Source of the DNA: HXMU1420-2 sp040830545
GTDB lineage: Bacteria > Pseudomonadota > Alphaproteobacteria > Rhodobacterales > Rhodobacteraceae
Direction of reading: 5' to 3'
DNA: 7,571 nt
Assembly (NCBI GenBank): GCA_040830545.1
Contig: JBFOMB010000108.1
Location: forward strand, 1 to 7,571
Of this stretch, positions 1 through 6,584 are shown one piece after another. The translations under genes were made by a program, and so were the position numbers. Under the pieces are notes generated by a model. It was not told the origin of the DNA, made no database searches, and saw only the letters and a list, made by a program, of their open reading frames with translations. The first letter of the stretch is position 1; the number at the start of each line of letters is the position of its first letter.

Positions 1-1532
1 ACAAGGATGAACTGGCGGTGGTCTATGGCAGCCATCGCAAGACCTACGCCGAATACACAGAACGCTGCACACGTCTGGCCGGGGCGCTGGCCGCGCGTGG
101 CGTTGCGCCGGGCGACGTCGTCTCTACCATGATCCCCAACCTGCCCCCGCAGGCCGAGGCGCATTTTGGCGTGCCTGCCTGCGGTGCGGTGCTGAACACG
201 ATCAACACGCGGCTGGATGCGGATACAATCAGCTACATCTTTGGCCATGGCGCGGCCAAGATCGTGCTGGTCGACACGCAGTTCCTGCCCGTCGCCGAGG
301 ATGCCATTTCGCGTATGGGCGCACCGGGCCCCGAAATCATCGAAGTGCCCGATGATCAGGCCGGGTTCCCCGCAACCGGGCGATACACAACGTACGAGGA
401 GCTACTGGCCACAGGTGATCCGTCGTTCGAGTGGATCTTGCCCGAGGACGAGTGGGAATCCATCTGCCTCAACTACACCTCCGGCACGACAGGGCGACCC
501 AAGGGCGTTGTATATCACCATCGTGGCGCATACCTGAATGCGATGGGGCAAGTCATCAGCTGGCGCATGGTGCTGCGCCCGCGTTACCTGACCATCGTGC
601 CTCTGTTCCACTGCAACGGCTGGTGCCACACATGGATGATGCCCATGGTTGCGGGCACGCTGGTCTGCTGCCGCGACATCACCGCGCCCGCGATCTTCAA
701 CGCGATTGCAGATGAACAGGTCACTCATTTCGGCGGCGCGCCCATCGTGTTGAACACGCTGGTCAATGCGCCTGAACACGAACGGCGCGACTTTGAGCAT
801 GTTGTCGAGGTCTTCACGGCCGGAGCACCCCCCGCCCCGGCCACATTAGCCAAGATCGAGCCGCTGGGTTTCAACGTCACGCAGGTCTATGGCCTGACCG
901 AAACCTACGGCCCGGCCACCGAATGCACATGGGGGCCGCAGTGGGAGGACCTGGAAGGACCCGAACGCGCCGCGATCAAGGTCAGACAGGGCGTCGCCAT
1001 GCCAATTTTCGAACACATCACCGTCCTGGACGAAAATATGACGCAAATTCCGATGGACGGAAAAACCCAGGGCGAAATCGTGATGCGCGGTAATGGGGTG
1101 ATGAAGGGATACCTGAAGAACCCCGAAGCCACCGAAGAGGCCTTCAAGGGCGGATATTTCCATTCCGGCGACATCGCCGTGCAGCACCCGGACAGCTACA
1201 TCCAGATACAGGACCGATCCAAAGACATCATCATCTCGGGCGGGGAAAACATCAGCTCCGTCGAGGTGGAAGGGGTTTTGATGGACCACCCTGATGTTTC
1301 GTTGGCCGCCGTGGTGGCGAAGCCGGATGAAAAATGGGGCGAGGTGCCCTGTGCTTTCATCGAACTCAAAGACGGGTCGAGCGTAGACGAAGCCGGGCTG
1401 ATCGCGTTTTCGAGGCAGACGCTGGCGGGGTTCAAGGCCCCCAAGCGGGTTGTGTTTCAGGAATTGCCGAAGACTTCGACTGGCAAGATCCAGAAGTTCG
1501 TGTTGCGCAAGACGGCGGCTGAATTGGGTTAA
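1..1532 (+). CDS. Acyl-CoA synthetase (AMP-forming), DmdB-like, 5' end outside window
   Basis: This is an ATP-dependent acyl-CoA ligase that activates a carboxylic acid through an acyl-adenylate and passes it to CoA, probably in the cytoplasm. The reading frame is open to the left edge (first full codon at position 3, reading KDELAVVYG), so the true start is upstream and the GTG at 18 is internal. Counting from that GTG, the adenylate-forming signatures are in order: phosphate loop YTSGTTGRPKG (153-163), YGLTE (291-295), GYFHSGD (379-385), the hinge region around RSKDIIISGGEN (400-411) and the C-terminal PKTSTGK, whose Lys490 is the expected catalytic lysine. All key residues look intact. From memory the sequence closely resembles the Roseobacter 3-methylmercaptopropionate-CoA ligases (DmdB) of DMSP demethylation, but short- and medium-chain ligases share these motifs. 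The ligase class is certain; the substrate is not. Confidence 0.93.
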   Translation, partial: KDELAVVYGSHRKTYAEYTERCTRLAGALAARGVAPGDVVSTMIPNLPPQAEAHFGVPACGAVLNTINTRLDADTISYIFGHGAAKIVLVDTQFLPVAEDAISRMGAPGPEIIEVPDDQAGFPATGRYTTYEELLATGDPSFEWILPEDEWESICLNYTSGTTGRPKGVVYHHRGAYLNAMGQVISWRMVLRPRYLTIVPLFHCNGWCHTWMMPMVAGTLVCCRDITAPAIFNAIADEQVTHFGGAPIVLNTLVNAPEHERRDFEHVVEVFTAGAPPAPATLAKIEPLGFNVTQVYGLTETYGPATECTWGPQWEDLEGPERAAIKVRQGVAMPIFEHITVLDENMTQIPMDGKTQGEIVMRGNGVMKGYLKNPEATEEAFKGGYFHSGDIAVQHPDSYIQIQDRSKDIIISGGENISSVEVEGVLMDHPDVSLAAVVAKPDEKWGEVPCAFIELKDGSSVDEAGLIAFSRQTLAGFKAPKRVVFQELPKTSTGKIQKFVLRKTAAELG

Positions 1533-1609
1533 GCCACTGCCGTTTACCCCTCGCGCGGTTCTGTGTTAGTCTCCTTTGAAACGAGGCAGAGCAGGCCCGC
1601 CCAACAAAA

Positions 1610-2623
1610 ATGACCGCGTTGCGTGAATATCAACGGCTGGAGGCGACAGGCCTCTGGCGCCCCACGCCAGCGGATCAGCGGCGCGAGGTGGTTGTTTCCG
1701 TGGGTGATGCCACTCTGACAATCACCAATTCCAACAACCAGGCCCTGACCCATTGGTCATTGGCCGCCGTCGAGCGCGTGAATCCCGGTCAAAGCCCTGC
1801 CATCTATGCACCGGATGGCGACCCGGGCGAGACACTGGAACTGGCCGAAGACGAGGCCGAGATGATTGCCGCCATCGAGCGGCTGCGGCACGCGGTCGAA
1901 CGCGCGCGACCCCGTCCCGGTCGGCTGCGTCTGTTTAGTGGGGTCACCGCAGTACTGGCTGTTCTGGCAATCACGATCTTTGTCCTGCCCGACGCGCTGG
2001 TTACGCATACCGTCTCGGTCGTGCCAGAGATCAAGCGCAAGGAAATCGGTGCTGATCTGGTCGCGCGGATTACGCGCGTCACCGGGCAGGCCTGCGACAC
2101 GGGAGACGCCCGCGCGGCGGTGAACCGACTGGAAAGTCGAACCGGGGCGGATCAGATCGTCGTGCTGGAAAACGGCTTTACTGACAGCCGCCATTTACCC
2201 GGTGGGATTATCCTACTGAACAAGGCGCTCATCGAGGATTTCGAAGATCCGGCAGTCATGGCCGGATATGTCTTGTCCGAACGGGTCCGCAGTTTGAAAA
2301 CCGACCCGCTTCGGCACCTGTTGGACGCCTCCGGCCCGCTCGCCGCATTCCGTTTGCTGACAACAGGGACGTTGGATCAAAAAACGCTGGATGATTACGC
2401 GGCTTTCGTGTTGACCGAGGATCGTGCGCCGGTGGATGAACCGGCCCTTTTGAACGCCTTTTCCGCCATTGGCGTACCGTCTACGCCTTATGCCTATGCA
2501 CGCGACGTGACAGGTGAAACCGTACTGGGCCTGATCGAAGCCGATCCAATGGCAGGGCGTGACCCCGAGCCTGTGCTGCCGGATCGTGACTGGATTTTGT
2601 TGCAAAACATTTGCGGAGGATGA
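1610..2623 (+). CDS. Single-pass membrane protein with degenerate M48 peptidase-like domain
   Basis: A 337-residue protein of unproven function. Residues 1-100 form a soluble, beta-rich N-terminal domain ending in a charged helix. A basic patch (about 100-107, RPRPGRLR) precedes one hydrophobic segment at about 108-130, so the N-terminus should be cytoplasmic and the C-terminal 200 residues periplasmic. The outer domain resembles M48 metallopeptidases: LPGGIILLNKALIEDFED (196-213) matches the family's LPGG strand and helix. Where HEXXH should follow, the sequence is VMAGYVLSERVRS (216-228), with neither zinc histidine. It is therefore probably not an active protease. The only two cysteines (162 and 335) are both in the outer domain and could form a disulfide. 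The ATG is the only start after the in-frame TGA at 1577; its Shine-Dalgarno is weak. The stop lies 3 nt before trmO. A conserved Rhodobacteraceae hypothetical is the likely label. Confidence 0.85.
   Translation: MTALREYQRLEATGLWRPTPADQRREVVVSVGDATLTITNSNNQALTHWSLAAVERVNPGQSPAIYAPDGDPGETLELAEDEAEMIAAIERLRHAVERARPRPGRLRLFSGVTAVLAVLAITIFVLPDALVTHTVSVVPEIKRKEIGADLVARITRVTGQACDTGDARAAVNRLESRTGADQIVVLENGFTDSRHLPGGIILLNKALIEDFEDPAVMAGYVLSERVRSLKTDPLRHLLDASGPLAAFRLLTTGTLDQKTLDDYAAFVLTEDRAPVDEPALLNAFSAIGVPSTPYAYARDVTGETVLGLIEADPMAGRDPEPVLPDRDWILLQNICGG
2615..2620 (+). promoter_or_regulatory. Ribosome binding site of trmO, inside the upstream gene
   Basis: GGAGGA encodes the last two glycines of the membrane protein and sits 6 nt before the GTG at 2627. 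It supports GTG as the trmO start and suggests that ribosomes finishing the upstream gene help initiate trmO. Confidence 0.8.
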
Positions 2624-2626
2624 CTC

Positions 2627-3109
2627 GTGGCCTCGGAGGAATTGCGTCCGGGTGAAGTGGCAGTGGATGCTGCCGTTACCGTTGATCAAAATGTGCAGTT
2701 TATCGGGTCGATCCGCACGCCCTTTAGCACGCGATCAGAATGCCCACGGCAAGGCGACACTGAGAATGGACCGATTTGCCGGTTGGAGATCTTGCCGCAT
2801 TGGCAGCCTGCCTTAAAGGGTCTTGAACGTTTCGAGGCAGCAGATGTGCTCTACTGGCTGCACACCGCACGGCGTGACCTTGTCTTGCAATCCCCCAAAT
2901 CAGATGGGCGGGTAATCGGAACGTTTGCCTTGCGTTCGCCTGTGCGACCGAACCCCATTGGTCTTTCCCGGGTCGCCGTTTTAGGCGTGGATGGCGGGGC
3001 GGTTCTGGTGCGTGGGCTGGATTGTCTGGACGGTACGCCACTGCTCGATCTGAAACCCGAGCACTGCCCGTTCACCGATTTGCCGAAGAACACCCCCGTC
3101 AAACCCTGA
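2627..3109 (+). CDS. trmO: tRNA (N6-threonylcarbamoyladenosine37-N6)-methyltransferase TrmO
   Basis: TrmO-family (TsaA/UPF0066) enzyme, which uses S-adenosylmethionine to methylate N6 of the t6A base at position 37 of certain threonine tRNAs, making m6t6A and tuning decoding of ACY codons. The 160-residue protein has the family landmarks: FIGSIRTPF (25-33), the diagnostic GTFALRSPVRPNPIGLS (98-114) and LDGTPLLDLKPE (134-145). It is shorter than the E. coli protein, which has an extra C-terminal domain; from memory, single-domain forms of this size are usual in alphaproteobacteria. The GTG start is set by GGAGGA 6 nt upstream. The first 22 residues precede the family core and are poorly conserved in type. 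It is cotranscribed, and probably translationally coupled, with the preceding membrane-protein gene; I see no functional reason for that pairing. Its stop is 23 bp from the convergent cyclase stop, with no clear hairpin between. Confidence 0.88.
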   Translation: MASEELRPGEVAVDAAVTVDQNVQFIGSIRTPFSTRSECPRQGDTENGPICRLEILPHWQPALKGLERFEAADVLYWLHTARRDLVLQSPKSDGRVIGTFALRSPVRPNPIGLSRVAVLGVDGGAVLVRGLDCLDGTPLLDLKPEHCPFTDLPKNTPVKP

Positions 3110-3132
3110 AAGTCGCCCGCACAGATCCGTAG

Positions 3133-4206
3133 TCAAAGGCGCCGCTCTCGACCTCCACTCTTGTTCGTATCCGGCGCCAAACCCTCGTTCGCGGGGATCA
3201 CACCGTCCGAAAACAACACCTCACTTTCGCCATCCTGCATCCCGAAGAACCGGAAGCACCCTCGTCCAGCCGCCTTGGCGGCGTAAAGTGCAGCGTCCGC
3301 ATCCGCAATCATCTGTTCAATGTCATCATCGTCCCGTTCATTTGACAGGGTGATCCCGATGCTGGCGGAAATCCTGCATTCCTCATTTCCATACATGACT
3401 GGTTCCTCCAGACGTGCAATGAGGCGACGCGCGATGGATCCTAACCGTGTGCGATCATCAATATTGCTGAGAATCAAAACAAATTCGTCCCCACCGACAC
3501 GGGCCACCGTGTCGTTTTCGCGGGTTTCTTTCACCATGCGCTGTGCCACTTTTTGCAGAACCAGATCACCCGCCGCGTGACCCAGCGTGTCATTGACCGA
3601 TTTGAAATAGTCGAGGTCCAGATGCATCAGCGCATAACACGCTTCATTCGTGCGTTGCCGACTCAGCACGTGATCCAATGCGCGGCGGTTCTTAAGTCCC
3701 GTCAGCGTGTCGGTGAAAGCCTGCTCCTCTGCCGCAATTTTTGCCCCCTGCAATTTCAGGTTCAGGTGGCGGGACGCTTCCATCGCGGCGGCGTTTGCTT
3801 CGACCAGGAAAAGCAGTTCAACGGTAAGATCGGTCGCGGCAAAATCCGTTCCGGTAAGGGCGTAGTCGCGCACAGCCTCAATCACCGAAATCCCCGGCGA
3901 CAGGTTCATGACCACGCCACCGTCGGGCATGGCCACCGCGGCCCCAATCATCGACGTCAATGGCGGTTCGCGGAACTGCAGGTGCAGCTTCGCTCCGGTC
4001 AAGGACAGCATATCCGCCATAGAGGTGACGCGACGCGGACGGTCCAAATCGAATACTTCGAGAAACCGCTTTCCGACAAGGTCCATACCTGGTCGGAATT
4101 TGCGCAGCGTGTCGCCACAAGATCGAATGTGCCCCGTTCGGTCCAGTCGGGCGTGCATCGGGCACAAGGCCTGCAGGATATTGGTCAGCGCCAGGTCGTC
4201 GGTCAT
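3133..4206 (-). CDS. HNOBA-GGDEF diguanylate cyclase
   Basis: Makes the second messenger c-di-GMP from two GTP. The 357-residue protein lacks a signal peptide and membrane segments. Residues about 10-130 resemble HNOBA, the PAS-like H-NOX-associated domain of animal soluble guanylate cyclases (LCPMHARLDRTGHI at 14-27; FLEVFDLDRP at 48-57). A probable signalling helix follows (about 128-162), then a GGDEF domain: DTLTGLKNRR (166-175), the metal and substrate segment HLDLDYFKSVND (195-206), GGDEF itself (238-242), and ASIGIT (281-286). The inhibitory I-site RxxD (R229-D232) sits the standard five residues before GGDEF, so product feedback is expected. There is no EAL domain. The start ATG overlaps the H-NOX stop (ATGA, 4203-4206), with GGGAG about 10 nt upstream at 4217-4221. 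The overlap and domain pairing indicate that the neighbouring H-NOX protein controls this cyclase. The C-terminal 30 residues look disordered. Confidence 0.92.
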   Translation of the reverse strand: MTDDLALTNILQALCPMHARLDRTGHIRSCGDTLRKFRPGMDLVGKRFLEVFDLDRPRRVTSMADMLSLTGAKLHLQFREPPLTSMIGAAVAMPDGGVVMNLSPGISVIEAVRDYALTGTDFAATDLTVELLFLVEANAAAMEASRHLNLKLQGAKIAAEEQAFTDTLTGLKNRRALDHVLSRQRTNEACYALMHLDLDYFKSVNDTLGHAAGDLVLQKVAQRMVKETRENDTVARVGGDEFVLILSNIDDRTRLGSIARRLIARLEEPVMYGNEECRISASIGITLSNERDDDDIEQMIADADAALYAAKAAGRGCFRFFGMQDGESEVLFSDGVIPANEGLAPDTNKSGGRERRL

Positions 4207-4790
4207 TGTTCCGGTGCTCCCAATTCAAATTCTTTCCCTTCGGCAAAGCTGAGTTCGACCAGCCGGATCGAAATAACGTGGTTGCCACCATTGCTGCCGC
4301 GATAGTCCAGCAGGGCCAGCGCGCCGTAGTCATCCGCCATTGCGCGCAACACGCCCATGATTACGCTGGCAAAGCCTGGAATCCCCTCCCCTACGGTCAG
4401 GGTGAATTCACCGGTCGCGTGTTCGCGCAGTTCCAGATTTGGCAGGTTCAAATCAGAAATGGCCAGACGCACTCTGTCCGGCAAATCATCCAGAGAGTGC
4501 AGAAAATCCGCATAAGTCACGCCGCTGAAACGCAACAGCCGACGCAGCCGCGTTTCCTCTGGGTTGCTGACCAGATGGGTGCCTAGGTCCTCCAGAATAT
4601 CTTCCAGATCACGGCCCAATTCACGGCGCAACGCATCCAGAATGTCCCGCGTCATTCCGTCGTCGTAGACCAGCATCGCTTCGAATTCGTGAAAATCCAG
4701 GCCGGCAGATCGCGTCACGACCTGCCAACGCGCCGCGCCATAAGTATGACTGACAAAATTTTGTATCGCTTTGTTAATGAGACCGTGCAT
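4203..4790 (-). CDS. H-NOX (HNOB) domain protein lacking the heme-ligand histidine
   Basis: A 195-residue stand-alone H-NOX protein, the gas-sensing fold of soluble guanylate cyclase. MHGLINKAIQ begins as the family does (compare MYGxIN), so the start is the ATG at 4790, backed by AGGGGT 6 nt upstream, and not the ATG 30 nt further out. Other family landmarks are VYDDGMT (41-47) and FLHSLDDLPDRV (96-107). Aligned without gaps to soluble guanylate cyclase beta1, the axial heme histidine (H105) falls on Pro104, while the conserved proline 13 residues later is kept as Pro117. The YxSxR propionate-binding motif is absent; the aligned positions are V133, E135 and I137. His97, two helical turns earlier, is the nearest histidine. 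Conventional heme binding is therefore unlikely. The stop overlaps the cyclase start by 4 nt, so the pair is translationally coupled and the cyclase is the probable partner. Confidence 0.9.
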   Translation of the reverse strand: MHGLINKAIQNFVSHTYGAARWQVVTRSAGLDFHEFEAMLVYDDGMTRDILDALRRELGRDLEDILEDLGTHLVSNPEETRLRRLLRFSGVTYADFLHSLDDLPDRVRLAISDLNLPNLELREHATGEFTLTVGEGIPGFASVIMGVLRAMADDYGALALLDYRGSNGGNHVISIRLVELSFAEGKEFELGAPEQ

Positions 4791-4796
4791 CGGCGC

Positions 4797-4802
4797 ACCC
4801 CT
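4797..4802 (-). promoter_or_regulatory. Ribosome binding site of the H-NOX gene
   Basis: On the minus strand this reads AGGGGT, 6 nt before the ATG at 4790. It favours that start, where the conserved H-NOX N-terminus begins, over the in-frame ATG at 4820. Confidence 0.65.
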
Positions 4803-4812
4803 GTTCCCGCTC

Positions 4813-4906
4813 CGAGCCATCTTGGTCCCGGAGCCTTAACAAAGCGCCAACACGTAAAATTGCGTATGTTTTTTGTTGTGGATGGCTCGACCGACGATGT
4901 GGCGCT
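4813..4906. repeat. Two interleaved inverted repeats upstream of the H-NOX gene
   Basis: CGAGCCATC (4813-4821) is the exact reverse complement of GATGGCTCG (4881-4889), and AGCGCCA (4843-4849) of TGGCGCT (4900-4906). The arms alternate (A, B, A', B'), so in RNA both helices together would form a pseudoknot-like fold. They fill most of the 129-bp space between the methyltransferase stop and the H-NOX start, flanking an AT-rich tract (about 4851-4880). The perfect arms are directly visible; any function is a guess, and the 7-bp pair could be chance. Confidence 0.35.
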
Positions 4907-4919
4907 GATTCGCGTCACA

Positions 4920-6476
4920 TCAGAAGTCTGTCGGCGCGCCCCCTTCCTCCTTGCGACGTGCAACAAAGGCAACCAGTTCCTCGCGGATGGCAGTGTCGAT
5001 CGGCGGAGCTTCGAAGTCTTCCAGTATTTGCTTGTACAGCAAATGCGCTCGTTCCGGCGTCCAAACCGCTCCAGCGACTTCCCATGCCTCAAAATTGCGC
5101 CAATCACTCAGAAATGGCTGATAGAAGGCCGTGGTGTATCGATCCTGCGTGTGCTGGATACCAAAGAAATGCCCGTCTGACCCGACATCGCGAATGGCAT
5201 CCAACGCTATGTCATCGGGCGTTGTGGCATAAGTCGCAGGGTCCATATAGCGTTGGATCTGCTGCAGTATTTCGCAGTCCATGATGAATTTCTCAGGGCT
5301 CGCAATCAGGCCACCCTCCAGCCAGCCGGCAGCGTGGTAGATCATGTTCGTGCCGGATTGCACCGCCGCCCAAAGGCTGTTGGACGTTTCCCATGTGGCC
5401 TGCCCGTCCGGTACGTTCGCCGCGCACACGCCGGACGAGCGCATAGGCAAATCGTAGAACCGCGCCATTTGCCCGGTCATCTGCGTCGCACGCATGTATT
5501 CCGGCGTACCAAATGCTGGCGCGCCGGACTTCATATCCACGTTCGACGTAAACGTGCCAATGGCGCAAGGCGTACCGGGATTGATGTATTGCGCCAGCGC
5601 GACGGCGCACAGCCCTTCGGCCAGTGACTGTGCGACTGCACCCGCCATGGTGACGGGTGCCATCGCCCCCGCCAGCGTGAACGGTGTCACAACCAACCCC
5701 TGTCCGCGCTTCGCCAATCGCATCCAGCCGTCCAGCATCGGGTGGTCATGCTTCAGCGGTGATGTCGAGTTGATGTTCGTGTAAATTTTTGGACTGGCGT
5801 CGAATTCCTCGTGGCTCCACCCACCCGCGATTCGCACCATCTCCATCGTGTCCTCGACCCGTTCGGCCCCCAAGGCATAGGTATGGGGCACCTTGTCGGT
5901 CAAAATCAGCTTGTCATACATCGCATCCAAGTGCCGGACCGAGGCATGGATGTCTTGCGGCTCCACCGGGTAGCCGCCGACAAAATGGATGCAGTTGAAC
6001 ACTTGGCTGAGCTTCAGCAGATTTTGATACAGAACCCGTGTACCCGTCACCTTGCGCCCGATTTCCAGGTCCCAATAGCTGGGCGGCGAACTGACATTGC
6101 CAAACAGCAGATAGCCGTCGCCCACGGTCAACGTCCGATCCGGATTTCGCGGGGTCAGCGTGAAGCTGGAGGGAGCTTTGCCCACCATCTCCATAATAAA
6201 ATCGCGGCCAAATCGGACATGTTCGCCATCCACGATACACCCGGCCTCGCGGAAGATCTCCACCGCCTCAGCATTCAGAATGTCCAGCCCGATTTCCTCG
6301 AGGATACGCATCGCACCCTCGTGCACGGCCTGAACACCTTCGGCACTCAGCGGCTCGGTCGGTCGATCCCGGTTCAGCGGCGGGTTCCATGGCATCTGGT
6401 CGATAGCCGCCCCGCCCCTGCGCGCTGCGTTTCCGGCCCGACCACCGCCGCGCCGCCGCCGTTTATCCTGTGCCAT
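4920..6476 (-). CDS. Trimethylamine methyltransferase (MttB) family protein, non-pyrrolysine type
   Basis: Member of the MttB superfamily (COG5598), TIM-barrel enzymes that move a methyl group from a quaternary or tertiary amine to a cob(I)alamin protein. The 518 residues comprise a basic, Arg/Gly-rich start (5-22), a helical N-terminal region beginning PLSAEGVQAVHEGAMRILEE (42-61) and the barrel, with STSPLKHDHPML (237-248), the loop MKSGAPAFGTPE (315-326) and NVPDGQATWE (354-363). No in-frame amber codon interrupts it, so it does not need pyrrolysine. By recalled alignment to archaeal MttB, the pyrrolysine position falls at about V350-C351. Non-pyrrolysine relatives include the glycine betaine methyltransferase MtgB, but the substrate here cannot be read from sequence. 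No corrinoid protein, corrinoid reductase or methyl-tetrahydrofolate partner is in the window. The start is set by a strong AAGGAGGT. It lies 108 bp downstream of the HAD gene on the same strand. Confidence 0.92.
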   Translation of the reverse strand: MAQDKRRRRGGGRAGNAARRGGAAIDQMPWNPPLNRDRPTEPLSAEGVQAVHEGAMRILEEIGLDILNAEAVEIFREAGCIVDGEHVRFGRDFIMEMVGKAPSSFTLTPRNPDRTLTVGDGYLLFGNVSSPPSYWDLEIGRKVTGTRVLYQNLLKLSQVFNCIHFVGGYPVEPQDIHASVRHLDAMYDKLILTDKVPHTYALGAERVEDTMEMVRIAGGWSHEEFDASPKIYTNINSTSPLKHDHPMLDGWMRLAKRGQGLVVTPFTLAGAMAPVTMAGAVAQSLAEGLCAVALAQYINPGTPCAIGTFTSNVDMKSGAPAFGTPEYMRATQMTGQMARFYDLPMRSSGVCAANVPDGQATWETSNSLWAAVQSGTNMIYHAAGWLEGGLIASPEKFIMDCEILQQIQRYMDPATYATTPDDIALDAIRDVGSDGHFFGIQHTQDRYTTAFYQPFLSDWRNFEAWEVAGAVWTPERAHLLYKQILEDFEAPPIDTAIREELVAFVARRKEEGGAPTDF

Positions 6477-6482
6477 TGCCGG

Positions 6483-6490
6483 ACCTCCTT
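6483..6490 (-). promoter_or_regulatory. Strong ribosome binding site of the MttB-family gene
   Basis: On the minus strand this reads AAGGAGGT, a near-perfect anti-16S match 6 nt before the ATG at 6476. It fixes the start and suggests efficient translation compared with the neighbouring genes, whose sites are weaker. I found no convincing promoter in the remaining 94 bp up to the HAD gene. Confidence 0.85.
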
Positions 6491-6584
6491 TCGTCTGGCC
6501 CTATCAAGGCATCACAGGCAACGCACGAACAGCAAGTTTGCGACGCGTTGTGTCGTTTTCCGGATTAGCTGGTTTCTATATAGG

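Noticed and set aside
402..800. A minus-strand open frame inside the acyl-CoA synthetase gene, with similar ones at 846-1289 and 1757-2194
   Set aside because: All are shadows of strongly conserved plus-strand genes and lack recognisable domains.
1543..1570. Possible promoter TTTACC ... TGTTAG before the membrane-protein gene
   Set aside because: The match to the -10 consensus is weak and the spacing is 15 nt, so it is not distinguishable from chance.
3110..3132. Possible bidirectional terminator between trmO and the cyclase gene
   Set aside because: The 23 bp contain no stem-loop and no T-run that I can see.
3553..4305. A 250-codon plus-strand open frame antisense to the cyclase gene
   Set aside because: It lies opposite a clearly conserved HNOBA-GGDEF gene, has no recognisable domain, and is rich in residues expected from reverse-frame reading of GC-rich code.
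4203..4820. Longer H-NOX gene starting at the ATG at 4820
   Set aside because: The extra ten residues precede the conserved H-NOX start MHGLIN, and the better-placed Shine-Dalgarno serves the ATG at 4790.
4689..5180. A 163-codon plus-strand open frame spanning the H-NOX/methyltransferase gap
   Set aside because: It runs antisense through the ends of two real genes and matches no known family; the gap is better read as the leader of the H-NOX operon.
4920..6476. Pyrrolysine-containing MttB
   Set aside because: The frame runs through without an in-frame TAG, so no pyrrolysine codon is present.
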